From Chlamydiota bacterium (GTDB taxonomy: Bacteria > Chlamydiota > Chlamydiia > Chlamydiales > Rhabdochlamydiaceae), in NCBI GenBank assembly GCA_023265495.1, contig JAHFTP010000071.1, positions 1 through 8,278 of the forward strand: a stretch of DNA of 8,278 nucleotides, written 5' to 3'. The position numbers were made by a program, and so were the translations under genes. Of the stretch, positions 1 to 6,726 are shown in pieces (the stretch's first letter is position 1; every line of letters starts with the position of its first letter). A model generated the notes under the pieces. That model saw only the letters and a program-made list of their open reading frames with translations. It was not told the DNA's origin and ran no database searches.

Positions 1-347
1 GCACCGGCGGTTAACACTGCCGGTATGTAGTCAACACCTTGCGCGCCATCAGAAATACCCAAGTGCTTGGCTAAAGGGAAGGCAGCCACTCCGGAGGCAA
101 TGGAACCTAAAGCAATGAGCCCCACTCCTCGCCAACTTAGATAGTTTTTGGCAGTTTGTGCAATTTTTCTACTTTCCAAAAAAACTCTTTCTTGAGCTTC
201 GGTAATAGGAACAGAACCGGGAGATGCTAAGTGACCCAATAATTGATAACGAGGATCCAGTTTCCAATCTCGCCTTTTGTCTTCCTTGCTGATATACCAA
301 CTAGGAATTTCTGGACGAAAACGACTTATTTCCACTACTTGAGACAT
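1..347 (-). CDS. Unrecognised membrane-associated protein, N-terminal part only (runs off left edge)
   Basis: An open frame starts at ATG 347-345 and stays open for 115 codons to the window edge, so the C-terminus is missing. The product begins MSQVVEISRFRPEIPSWYIS. It has a charged, polar first 70 residues rich in K, R, D and E, then a hydrophobic small-residue stretch at about 74-93 (GVGLIALGSIASGVAAFPLA) that could be one membrane helix or half of a GxxxG-type hairpin. There is no N-terminal signal peptide. I do not recognise the family. A consensus promoter sits directly upstream (376-404), giving a leader of roughly 22 nt, which supports this start; the Shine-Dalgarno is weak (GGAT). It points the same way as amiA but has its own promoter. 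Coding quality is good: natural codon use and no stops. Chlamydial inclusion or inner-membrane proteins are a possibility I cannot support further. Confidence 0.7.
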   Translation of the reverse strand, partial: MSQVVEISRFRPEIPSWYISKEDKRRDWKLDPRYQLLGHLASPGSVPITEAQERVFLESRKIAQTAKNYLSWRGVGLIALGSIASGVAAFPLAKHLGISDGAQGVDYIPAVLTAG

Positions 348-375
348 AATAAAATCCGCGCTAATAATAAGAGAG

Positions 376-404
376 ATTATACAAAATTAATTAGAAACAA
401 TCAA
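376..404 (-). promoter_or_regulatory. Sigma70/sigma66-type promoter for the gene at the left edge
   Basis: On the minus strand there is TTGATT (404-399), a 17-nt spacer and a perfect TATAAT (381-376), preceded by TG. The predicted transcript start is near 369-370, about 22 nt before the ATG at 347. The promoter lies in the 69-bp gap just after the amiA stop codon. I see no terminator hairpin there, so amiA transcripts may read through. Confidence 0.65.
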
Positions 405-416
405 TTGCAAAAAAAA

Positions 417-1553
417 CTAATTACAGAAATACTGAACGATTGAATTAAAATAAGATTTCGCCACCAAACGGACTCTGGCGCTGCAAGAAGATCCTTCTTC
501 CTCTAAGGAGGAAAGTTTTCTAGCTTCTTCTAGATGATTTTGAATGAGAGCCTCGCCGTAACATAAGGGACTATGGACCATGCGCGCCATAAAAAGATTT
601 CTTGCATACACCCCTGGCTCTATTTGTATGCTAGCCTTGGTGATATAGGTCGGTGCTAGGGGGCTATCTACCAATGCTGGCACGCCAAGGTCCTCTACGA
701 GATTCTTCAGGCAAATTTCAGAAAAAGAAATAGACTCTTCCAGATCGCAGGTGAGCGCAAGTCTTGCAAATTCCACTCTTTTAGCTGAGGTGTTTAGCTC
801 CCCTATCATAAAGGCACCGGGAACAAAGACTAAGCTGTAATTGTCCTCTGCAAATCCTTGTTTGCCAAGCTCTGAAGAAGTAGGAATGTCCGCATTAAAA
901 TGGATAATAAGACAAAGATCAGGGCGGAAAGCATTGATCTTGTCTGCGCGCGCTTGCATGTCTAAAACGTTATACTCTGTACGGAAAAAAGCAGCATAAG
1001 AGTCCTCTTCTGCTTGTGGGTGGGCCATTGCAAGCCACTGTTTAAAATCCCATTCATACACAGCAGCATCCTCTCCTTTTTTTGTAATGAGCACTTCTGC
1101 TCCTTTTTCTTCCAAAAGTCCTTTTAGGATTTCCGCTACTTGATACGCCATTTGCGGCTCATTAAAGGATAGTTTTTTTTGTGTGTCTGGATCTATGAGT
1201 GCAATGAAGCGCTTCTCATAGGCTTTCCACTTCCCGCCAATATGTCCTGGATCAAGGGCTATTTTCACCCCCTTTAAGTCTTTTTTTATTTGGGGCTTGG
1301 AAACCTCATCACTTGCCAATGCAAGAGAATATTCGACTTTATTTAGCAGTTTATCTTCCAAAGAAGCATGCAAAGAAAAACACTGGTCCGTAAGAGAGTA
1401 GTAAGCCTCTAGCTGCCTATCTTTCACTAAAAATGTTAAGCGCTTTTCTATCTGCTTTTTGGTGACCCTTTGATCCAAGTAGTCAAGATCATGGAATTCG
1501 TATGCTTCAAGCATCGAAAAAAACGCGAAAAAACTCAAAACTGCCATGCGCAT
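417..1553 (-). CDS. amiA: N-acetylmuramoyl-L-alanine amidase, AmiA/Amidase_3 family
   Basis: A zinc amidase that cleaves the bond between N-acetylmuramic acid and the peptide stem of peptidoglycan. In chlamydiae it acts on septal peptidoglycan during division. With the start at ATG 1553-1551 the protein has 378 residues. It opens with a likely signal peptide (MRMAVLSFFAFFSMLEA), then an uncharacterised N-terminal part to about residue 93. The Amidase_3 domain follows: DPGH at 101-104 (first zinc His), a NEP motif near 131-133 (likely zinc Glu), IIHFNAD around 216-222 (second zinc His) and QIEPG around 310-314 (catalytic Glu). The frame is open further upstream to 1721, but that extension overlaps gspD by 107 nt, is lysine-rich junk-like sequence and would bury the signal peptide, so I reject it. 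It lies 61 bp downstream of gspD on the same strand and is probably co-transcribed. A carboxypeptidase side activity has been reported for a Chlamydia AmiA; I cannot judge that here. Confidence 0.86.
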   Translation of the reverse strand: MRMAVLSFFAFFSMLEAYEFHDLDYLDQRVTKKQIEKRLTFLVKDRQLEAYYSLTDQCFSLHASLEDKLLNKVEYSLALASDEVSKPQIKKDLKGVKIALDPGHIGGKWKAYEKRFIALIDPDTQKKLSFNEPQMAYQVAEILKGLLEEKGAEVLITKKGEDAAVYEWDFKQWLAMAHPQAEEDSYAAFFRTEYNVLDMQARADKINAFRPDLCLIIHFNADIPTSSELGKQGFAEDNYSLVFVPGAFMIGELNTSAKRVEFARLALTCDLEESISFSEICLKNLVEDLGVPALVDSPLAPTYITKASIQIEPGVYARNLFMARMVHSPLCYGEALIQNHLEEARKLSSLEEEGSSCSARVRLVAKSYFNSIVQYFCN

Positions 1554-1614
1554 AAAAACACCCGCTGTCTTATTAGATGTACAGCAAACTCGTATATGCA
1601 AAAAAGAAAAAAAA

Positions 1615-3213
1615 CTATTCAACAGGAGGAAGTACTTGCAGAGCTTCTTCAAAGTTTTTTTTGTTAGCTTGCTTCTGATAAGTTTCTTCCTCTTTTTCCG
1701 TAATCTTTTTGTACTCTTCAAAAGAATGAATAATCTGCGGTCTTACAAAAATGATGATATTTCTTTTCTCATCTTTTTCCCGATTTTTACTGAATGCCGC
1801 TCCAATGACAGGCAACCCTCCCAGACAGGGGATCCCTGCTTTATGCCGAGCTTTTGCATTGCGTATCATCCCGCTGAGCACTAAAAAGTGCTTGTCGGGC
1901 ACGTGTACATGGGTGAGCATATTCGTTTTTGTGGTACGGATCCCACTGACATTCGCATTAGAGACGGCAAGGTCATCAACAGCCTCAGTAATCTCCTCGT
2001 CCAGGTTGAGGGTAATTACATTTTCCTCTCCTAGCATGGGAGTGATGTTGAGACTGACTCCTACATCGCGATATTCAATATTCGCTGTCGTTTGCTGCCC
2101 TTGCCCAATGGTCTGCACGACAGATCCTGTGAAAGGGATATTATCCCCTACGAAGATTTTAGAATGCTTATTGTCTTGCGTGATGATCTTCTGGTTGAGA
2201 ACGATGGTGCTGTCTCCATCAATTTGCAAAGCAGAGACGAGCGATCCTAAAGAGAGAAACGATTTGCCCTTATGCATGATGATATCGCCAATCACACCAA
2301 GATCGAATCCGGGAACGATAGGCACCTGACTGAGCCCGGTAGGAGGAGAACTAGCATTTACTCCTTGCATAGCGCTAGCAAAAGCATTAGCCGTTCCAAA
2401 ATTTTGTGGGGCGAAATTGCCCATGCCCAGCCCCACCTTTCCTTGGTACTGACCACTTGCAGCCCATTGAAGGCCAAAATCTAAGCTCTTTTTGACATCA
2501 GTCTCAATAACGAGGATTTCAATAAACACCTGCTTTAGGGGGATATCTAAGCTTTGTACGATCTTAGAGAGCTCCGCTACAGTTTCTGGATCTCCGGAAA
2601 AAAGAAGAGAATTGGTCGTCTTTACCCACTGCAGCGATTGAATCGATTTAAGCACAGGAGCAGAAAAGTTGGAGTCGGGCCCCATATCCACGGCTATTTT
2701 TTTTAATGATTCTACAATTTCCGACCCTTCATGATACTGGAGCTTATAAATGTGGAAGCTGTGTTTGAGCTCAGGTTTAAGGACAAGGGTTTCTCCGGAG
2801 GATGCTAGCACCGGATCTGGAGAGAGGAAAACTTCTGCCTGTTCTTTCTCCCCTTTTTTTCTGATGACATAATAGCTGTCTTTTTTAGTGACATGGAAAT
2901 GATGAATGTTCAGGAGTTGGATAAGCGCTTCAACCACCTGCTTTGTCGAAAGGGGCTTTCCAGAGGAAAAGGCAATTTTGAAATCTAAGTCCGTCTTATT
3001 GAAGATAAAATTCTCTTTGGATATTTTGCTAACAAAACGGATAAATTCGACAATGGGAATTTCATGAAAGCTGATCTCGTGACCATCTACTCGAGAAGCT
3101 TGCTCCTCAAAAGAGGACTGCTCCTCTTCAAAAAAAGACAAATCGTGCGCAAAAAGACTTGTGCAAATAAGTCCCATGGACAAAACGACATTGATTATTT
3201 TTCTTATTTTCAC
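1615..3213 (-). CDS. gspD: Type II secretion-type outer-membrane secretin (GspD)
   Basis: This forms the gated outer-membrane channel of a type II secretion (or related) machine. I choose the GTG at 3213-3211, because it begins a classic Sec signal peptide (KIRK n-region, hydrophobic core, SLFA then HDL); the next ATG (3177) would discard the basic n-region. The product is 532 residues. An STN/N0-like domain spans about 45-121 and a secretin_N (N1-like) domain about 152-239. The secretin core spans about 325-494, containing IPFTG, then IPCLGGLPVIGAAFS (461-475), the chlamydial version of the VPxLGxIPxLGxLF signature, and NIIIFVRPQII. An acidic/charged helical tail follows, perhaps the pilotin-binding S domain. 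From memory the core matches chlamydial GspD (CT572 type), though that protein is longer, so this one may lack N-domains. No gspE or gspF is adjacent; amiA follows instead. The frame is open 96 codons upstream of the GTG but that part looks non-coding. Confidence 0.85.
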   Translation of the reverse strand: MKIRKIINVVLSMGLICTSLFAHDLSFFEEEQSSFEEQASRVDGHEISFHEIPIVEFIRFVSKISKENFIFNKTDLDFKIAFSSGKPLSTKQVVEALIQLLNIHHFHVTKKDSYYVIRKKGEKEQAEVFLSPDPVLASSGETLVLKPELKHSFHIYKLQYHEGSEIVESLKKIAVDMGPDSNFSAPVLKSIQSLQWVKTTNSLLFSGDPETVAELSKIVQSLDIPLKQVFIEILVIETDVKKSLDFGLQWAASGQYQGKVGLGMGNFAPQNFGTANAFASAMQGVNASSPPTGLSQVPIVPGFDLGVIGDIIMHKGKSFLSLGSLVSALQIDGDSTIVLNQKIITQDNKHSKIFVGDNIPFTGSVVQTIGQGQQTTANIEYRDVGVSLNITPMLGEENVITLNLDEEITEAVDDLAVSNANVSGIRTTKTNMLTHVHVPDKHFLVLSGMIRNAKARHKAGIPCLGGLPVIGAAFSKNREKDEKRNIIIFVRPQIIHSFEEYKKITEKEEETYQKQANKKNFEEALQVLPPVE

Positions 3214-3227
3214 CGGATCGCACTCAT
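3210..3227 (-). promoter_or_regulatory. Possible five-codon leader ORF overlapping the gspD start
   Basis: On the minus strand an ATG at 3227-3225 begins a five-codon frame (MSAIR) whose TGA stop overlaps the gspD GTG in the sequence GTGA. The small frame has a good Shine-Dalgarno (GGGGAA, 3238-3233, 5 nt from its ATG), while the gspD GTG itself has none at normal spacing. This fits termination-reinitiation coupling, but such a short frame could be chance. Confidence 0.3.
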
Positions 3228-3247
3228 ATATATTCCCCGCCGCAGAT

Positions 3248-3277
3248 ATTATATTTTGCTCTAGAATTATTAGACAG
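3248..3277 (-). promoter_or_regulatory. Probable promoter of gspD-amiA
   Basis: A perfect TATAAT (3253-3248) lies on the minus strand 34 nt before the chosen gspD GTG. The -35 is poor: CTGTCT at 3277-3272 with an 18-nt spacer. The predicted transcript start is near 3241, giving a leader of about 28 nt that just includes the GGGGAA and the five-codon frame. This position also argues against the longer gspD reading frame that would start at 3501. Confidence 0.5.
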
Positions 3278-3374
3278 CATTTTTCTAGTAGAAGATTTCC
3301 TAGACAAAGCAAGATTTGAAAAAAAAATCTCTGAAACATCCTTTTCCATTGATTTTTTCTTCTAAATAAAAAAA

Positions 3375-3386
3375 CGTATTTATACG
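3375..3386. repeat. Perfect 12-bp dyad (CGTAT-TT-ATACG) in the divergent intergenic region
   Basis: A perfect inverted repeat with 5-bp arms and a 2-bp centre, roughly midway between the divergent gspD and the 3467 gene. It sits about 18 bp upstream of the candidate -35 for the plus-strand operon. It could be an operator half-site pair. The short arms and AT-rich surroundings mean chance is also possible. Confidence 0.3.
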
Positions 3387-3403
3387 AGCATCGCGCTTCC
3401 CTA

Positions 3404-3431
3404 TTGCTGAAAAAACAAAAAGCAGAATAAT
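3404..3431 (+). promoter_or_regulatory. Weak candidate promoter for the hypothetical gene and dapB
   Basis: TTGCTG (3404-3409), 16-nt spacer, AATAAT (3426-3431, five of six matches to TATAAT). The predicted start would be near 3438, about 29 nt before ATG 3467. The -35 is only a half match, so this is a tentative call. Confidence 0.27.
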
Positions 3432-3466
3432 GATCGTCCTTGTGGAAAGTACAACAACCCAAAAAA

Positions 3467-3976
3467 ATGCCTGCAGTTACCATTGACAACATAGATATCA
3501 AAGCCCACGAACGCTACGCTAAGGATCAAGCGGAGCTCGACCCCTTTTTTCTAGATGAGCCTCATCTCACCATTTCTCATTCGCTGATCATTTCTACTTC
3601 CACCATCTACAAGTCAGAATTAGAAGAGCTTCTCGGCCCCGCTAAGAGCTCATCTTGGGCGCATTTCTGTCTCCCGCCTTTTTGTAGCATGCAGGCGAAT
3701 CGTCTTTTCTCTTACTGTGTCCTCCCCTTTATTTTCTCCCCCTTTTCCCTAGAACAGGAGACCGATGAGGAGGAAGAAGAATCTCCCCTCCTACAAAAAC
3801 AACATCTTCCTAAGATAAAAAAAGCTGTAAAGAAATACACACCTGCTTCTGCTAAGGCACCGATCTATCTAGAAAAAGACAGATCCTCTATCTTACTGCT
3901 ATTAGATAAAATTGATGAACTCGATGGAATGATTAGACATATCCTCACGCGGAAAACACAATACCAAAAAGGATAG
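3467..3976 (+). CDS. Conserved chlamydial-type hypothetical protein upstream of dapB
   Basis: A 169-residue soluble protein with no signal peptide. It starts MPAVTIDNIDIKAHERYAKD, has a region with several aromatic and Cys residues (about 60-92), an acidic run (DEEEEE, about 97-102), a Lys-rich stretch and a C-terminal amphipathic helix ending TRKTQYQKG. The beginning ('TIDNxxxxxHERYAxDQxxLD') and the 'QYxKG' end recall a chlamydia-restricted family of unknown function (I think DUF5399). This is from memory and unverified, and no function is known to me. ATG 3467 is preferred over an upstream in-frame TTG at 3440 because the recognisable N-terminus begins there. A purine stretch (GGAAAG, 3444-3449) lies rather far upstream. 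Its stop is 8 bp before the dapB start, and the dapB Shine-Dalgarno lies inside its last codons, so the two are surely co-translated. Confidence 0.72.
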   Translation: MPAVTIDNIDIKAHERYAKDQAELDPFFLDEPHLTISHSLIISTSTIYKSELEELLGPAKSSSWAHFCLPPFCSMQANRLFSYCVLPFIFSPFSLEQETDEEEEESPLLQKQHLPKIKKAVKKYTPASAKAPIYLEKDRSSILLLLDKIDELDGMIRHILTRKTQYQKG

Positions 3977-3984
3977 AAAAAGCG

Positions 3985-4731
3985 ATGGCAATTGGTATCA
4001 GCATTGTAGGTATTGAAGGGCGCATGGGAAAAAAGGTTCTTTCCTGCGCTCTAAATCAACCGGACTATACAATTGTGGGAGGTATTGGAAGACCTACCTC
4101 CCCATATGTAGGAAAAGATGTTGCCTCTTTAATTGAGAAGGCCCCCATAGGGGTTCTTATCGAAAGCGAGGTAGAGGCCTCTTTTGCCAAAACAGATGCC
4201 ATTATCGATTTTTCCTCCCCTGCTAATGCCAGACATGTTTTAACAAAAGCTGCAAGCTATGGGAAACCGCTCGTGATTGGCTCCACAGGCCATGACAGAG
4301 ATTTTTTTGCGCTTCTGGAAAATGCTTCCCTTACTATCCCTGTACTTTTTTCTCCAAATTTCAGCCTGGGGATGGCCGCCTGTCTGCAGGCGGCTGAGCT
4401 CTTATACAAAAAGCTGGAAAACCATTTTCAAGTATCCATTGAAGAAACGCATCACATTCATAAGAAAGATGCGCCTAGCGGGACAGCAATTGCCCTTGCT
4501 AAGGCCATGCAAAAAAAGGATTTTCCCTCTATAGAGATCCGCTCCACCCGATCAGGAGAAGTTGTAGGAGAGCACACCGTGCGCTTTGAAAATCTTTTTG
4601 AGACGCTCGCAATCACACATAGCGTCACCTCAAGGAAATCCTTTGCACAGGGAGCTCTTCTCTCCGCCAAATTCTTAGTTAAACAAAAGCCTGGGCTCTA
4701 TAGCTTTGCTGATGTACTGGGTGCTTTATAA
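3985..4731 (+). CDS. dapB: 4-hydroxy-tetrahydrodipicolinate reductase (DapB)
   Basis: A cytoplasmic NAD(P)H-dependent reductase in the diaminopimelate/lysine pathway, converting the dehydrated product of DapA to tetrahydrodipicolinate; it feeds peptidoglycan meso-DAP. At 248 residues it is slightly shorter than the E. coli enzyme (about 273). The N-terminal Rossmann loop is IVGIEGRMG (7-15), followed by IIDFSSP (73-79) and GSTGHD (99-104, usually GTTG). The catalytic and substrate-binding segment ETHHIHKKDAPSGTA lies at 154-168, with His156 as the expected proton donor and Lys160 as the second catalytic residue. The DapB C-terminal domain is complete to the end. The Shine-Dalgarno AAGGA (3969-3973) lies in the tail of the preceding gene. 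In Chlamydia dapB heads a dapB-asd-lysC-dapA cluster. Here nothing of that follows: a 192-bp gap and then a toxin gene. Confidence 0.95.
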   Translation: MAIGISIVGIEGRMGKKVLSCALNQPDYTIVGGIGRPTSPYVGKDVASLIEKAPIGVLIESEVEASFAKTDAIIDFSSPANARHVLTKAASYGKPLVIGSTGHDRDFFALLENASLTIPVLFSPNFSLGMAACLQAAELLYKKLENHFQVSIEETHHIHKKDAPSGTAIALAKAMQKKDFPSIEIRSTRSGEVVGEHTVRFENLFETLAITHSVTSRKSFAQGALLSAKFLVKQKPGLYSFADVLGAL

Positions 4732-4864
4732 AAAAGTTTCCTCACAAAGAGCGATCATTTCTGCACAACAATTGTGGGCGATTTACTTTTCTCTCTTGAG
4801 ATCTGATTCCTCATAGAGATGTTCGTAGAACTTGAATGCTGATCTTATAGTTGCGTGAAAATGC

Positions 4865-4893
4865 TTGTGATCCTTAAATTTTTCTTGTAAAAT
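4865..4893 (+). promoter_or_regulatory. Candidate promoter of the toxin/immunity locus
   Basis: TTGTGA (4865-4870), 17-nt spacer, TAAAAT (4888-4893, five of six). The predicted start is near 4900, a leader of about 24 nt that includes the GGAG Shine-Dalgarno (4910-4913) of the gene at 4924. It lies in the 192-bp gap after dapB. No convincing terminator separates dapB from it. Confidence 0.45.
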
Positions 4894-4923
4894 TCATCTT
4901 TTCAAGATTGGAGAAGCCTCTCT

Positions 4924-6726
4924 ATGAAGACAGGGCTGGTATTGTGCTTTTTAAGTATTTGCGCCTCCCTTCTAGCCGATGAGGAAGATTGTCTTTGTGG
5001 AACGGTTGCCAATGATCATCTCTATGCAAGGGCTGTACTTCTATTAAATCTGTCTATTCGCCATACCCCATTTGATTTCGGAGGCGATTTTCCGGAGGCA
5101 TCGGGTGAATTCTATCCCCCTGAAGAATTAAGAGCGTCTTCCGAAGATTCTTATCCTTTTGAAGGTAGAATGAGATGGAGGGTACTCAAAAGCTGGCATT
5201 TCGGCAATGGTTCTGTACTTAATGGAAAAGATGGACCTGACTTATATTCTCTAGCCCCTGTTGATGTTCCTCTTAAAATTACAAGAATAATAGAATGGAC
5301 GGATACCCCCCATGATTTCGCTGAATATGAGCATAGAGAAAATCAGGTGTTTGACTTCCAAAAGAATTATCCTGCAATTCCTCAAGCTTTTCGAGCTTTG
5401 AAAAATGATATTGTCTCGTATTGCAACAAGGATAAGTTTTTTTTGGACGCAAGAATACAAGACATATCCCATAAAGTGCCTGTCTACGAATGGTGTGGAT
5501 GGGCAGAGCGATTGACAAAAAAGAAGACCCTTTTGGAGAGGAAACAAAAAGCACTGTTGGCATGCTACGAACGTCTTAGTTTCGTAGAGCACAAAGAAGC
5601 CCTAGCACTTATCGCTTGCACGCAATCTCTTGATTGGTGCTTGGCAAACCACCATAATCCCTTAGCCCATGTACATCGAGGTCTTTTTTATTATCTAGAG
5701 GGAAATACAATAGAGGCTTTAGATCAGGTGTATGCGGCTTTAGAAAAAATGAAGGCTGATGATTGTAAAAAACTCACAGAAGACGCCGTACTTTTGAAAG
5801 CTCAGACAGAGTTGGAAGCAGGCCTATATGCTGATGCAGTTTTGACGTTGACTGAATTGATTAAACGCCATCCAGCTAATAAAGAGGCATATTTTGAACG
5901 AGCCGGCGCCTATTTTGAGCTAGGTGATTTTGATTTATCTCTAAAAGATTACTTAGCATCAGAGGTGAAACCTCAGATGAGTTTGCCGGATTCAATTGAC
6001 ATGGCTTCTTTCTCATTAAGTCTGACAAAAGGGATCTTACAAGGAGGAGCGCAGGCAGGTATTGAGTTTATTCCCTCCCTATTATCCTCTTTACAAGGCA
6101 TTAGTCACGCACTCTGGGCTTTTGCAGAGGATCCTGTGCAGATCTCTATGGCATTTATCCAAGCCTCCCAAGCTTGTATCAGTTTCGTCAGAGAGCATAC
6201 CTCCACGGAAACTTTAACGCAACTTGTGCCTGAACTTAAAGAACTCATTGAAAAATGGGATGAACTTGCTAGTGAAAAGAGAGGTGAAATCACAGGCTAT
6301 ATCATTGGAAAATATGGAGTTGATATTTTTGCCGGGGTTGGACTTACAAAGGCGATGCAGTTATATCGGGAACTCAAAAAGGTAAATAACCTTTTGACCT
6401 TTGAAGCTATGGCGATCAGTGAAAGGAATAAATCTCTAATTTCACTGGAAGCGGCAAGAAAAGCACAGATAAGAAAAGAGATTTTCACACATGCAAATCT
6501 GAAAATACAATGGGATAAGCAGGGAAAACACGTTCAAGGCCATGTGAATTTTCAGGCCTCTTCCAAAAATAGCAGCATATTAGCACATACGGATCCACAA
6601 AAGCTTGTTAATGATTTTTCAGGCAAAGGACTAAAAGCAGGAAATGTACAGCCAGGCACTCCAGGCTATCAAGAAATCGTCGATTTTAAAGAAGTTATAG
6701 GATACTCGGTCGATTTTGAAACATGA
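4924..6726 (+). CDS. Secreted TPR protein with C-terminal type 50 polymorphic toxin domain, truncated by an in-frame TGA
   Basis: A 600-residue product. A Sec signal peptide at 1-18 (core LVLCFLSICASLLA, then DEED) is followed by a unique N-terminal region to about 200 and TPR-like helical repeats around 205-345 (for example HRGLFYYLEGNTIEALD and EAYFERAGAYFELGDFDLSL). A linker of about 365-520 includes FIPSLLSSLQGISHALWAF and IGKYGVDIFAGVGLTKAMQL. I associate this build with chlamydial polymorphic toxins. The end matches Ntox50 (BECR-fold nuclease) as I remember it: KQGKHVQGH (532-540), DPQKLVNDFSGKG (557-569) and EIVDFKEVIGYSVD (584-597). The stop TGA at 6724-6726 falls where the family has Gly in a TGEKI-like turn. 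The frame continues for 25 codons encoding the missing WGxIHYAKDGxHIVP segment, which carries a conserved His. As read, the toxin is probably inactive, unless TGA is read through or is a sequencing error. Start: GGAG at 4910-4913. Confidence 0.8.
   Translation: MKTGLVLCFLSICASLLADEEDCLCGTVANDHLYARAVLLLNLSIRHTPFDFGGDFPEASGEFYPPEELRASSEDSYPFEGRMRWRVLKSWHFGNGSVLNGKDGPDLYSLAPVDVPLKITRIIEWTDTPHDFAEYEHRENQVFDFQKNYPAIPQAFRALKNDIVSYCNKDKFFLDARIQDISHKVPVYEWCGWAERLTKKKTLLERKQKALLACYERLSFVEHKEALALIACTQSLDWCLANHHNPLAHVHRGLFYYLEGNTIEALDQVYAALEKMKADDCKKLTEDAVLLKAQTELEAGLYADAVLTLTELIKRHPANKEAYFERAGAYFELGDFDLSLKDYLASEVKPQMSLPDSIDMASFSLSLTKGILQGGAQAGIEFIPSLLSSLQGISHALWAFAEDPVQISMAFIQASQACISFVREHTSTETLTQLVPELKELIEKWDELASEKRGEITGYIIGKYGVDIFAGVGLTKAMQLYRELKKVNNLLTFEAMAISERNKSLISLEAARKAQIRKEIFTHANLKIQWDKQGKHVQGHVNFQASSKNSSILAHTDPQKLVNDFSGKGLKAGNVQPGTPGYQEIVDFKEVIGYSVDFET

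Noticed and set aside
1554..1721. Longer amiA start that overlaps gspD by 107 nt
   Set aside because: The extension is a low-complexity Lys/Arg/Leu-rich run read out of frame over the gspD tail, and the signal peptide begins at the ATG at 1553.
1546..2484. Plus-strand frames at 1546-1884, 1751-2329 and 2272-2484
   Set aside because: They lie opposite amiA and gspD, have no family motifs, and are explained as antisense shadows of the secretin and amidase genes.
3214..3501. 96-codon upstream extension of gspD
   Set aside because: It would run through the probable gspD promoter and hide the signal peptide; the composition does not look coding.
4764..4776. CACAA-CAA-TTGTG hairpin after dapB as a terminator
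   Set aside because: The stem is only 5 bp with a 3-nt loop and no proper T-tract follows; too weak to call.
5251..5592. Minus-strand frames at 5251-5592 and 5279-5563 within the toxin gene
   Set aside because: They are antisense to a well-supported coding region, have no Shine-Dalgarno or recognisable domain, and two overlapping frames there point to composition effects.
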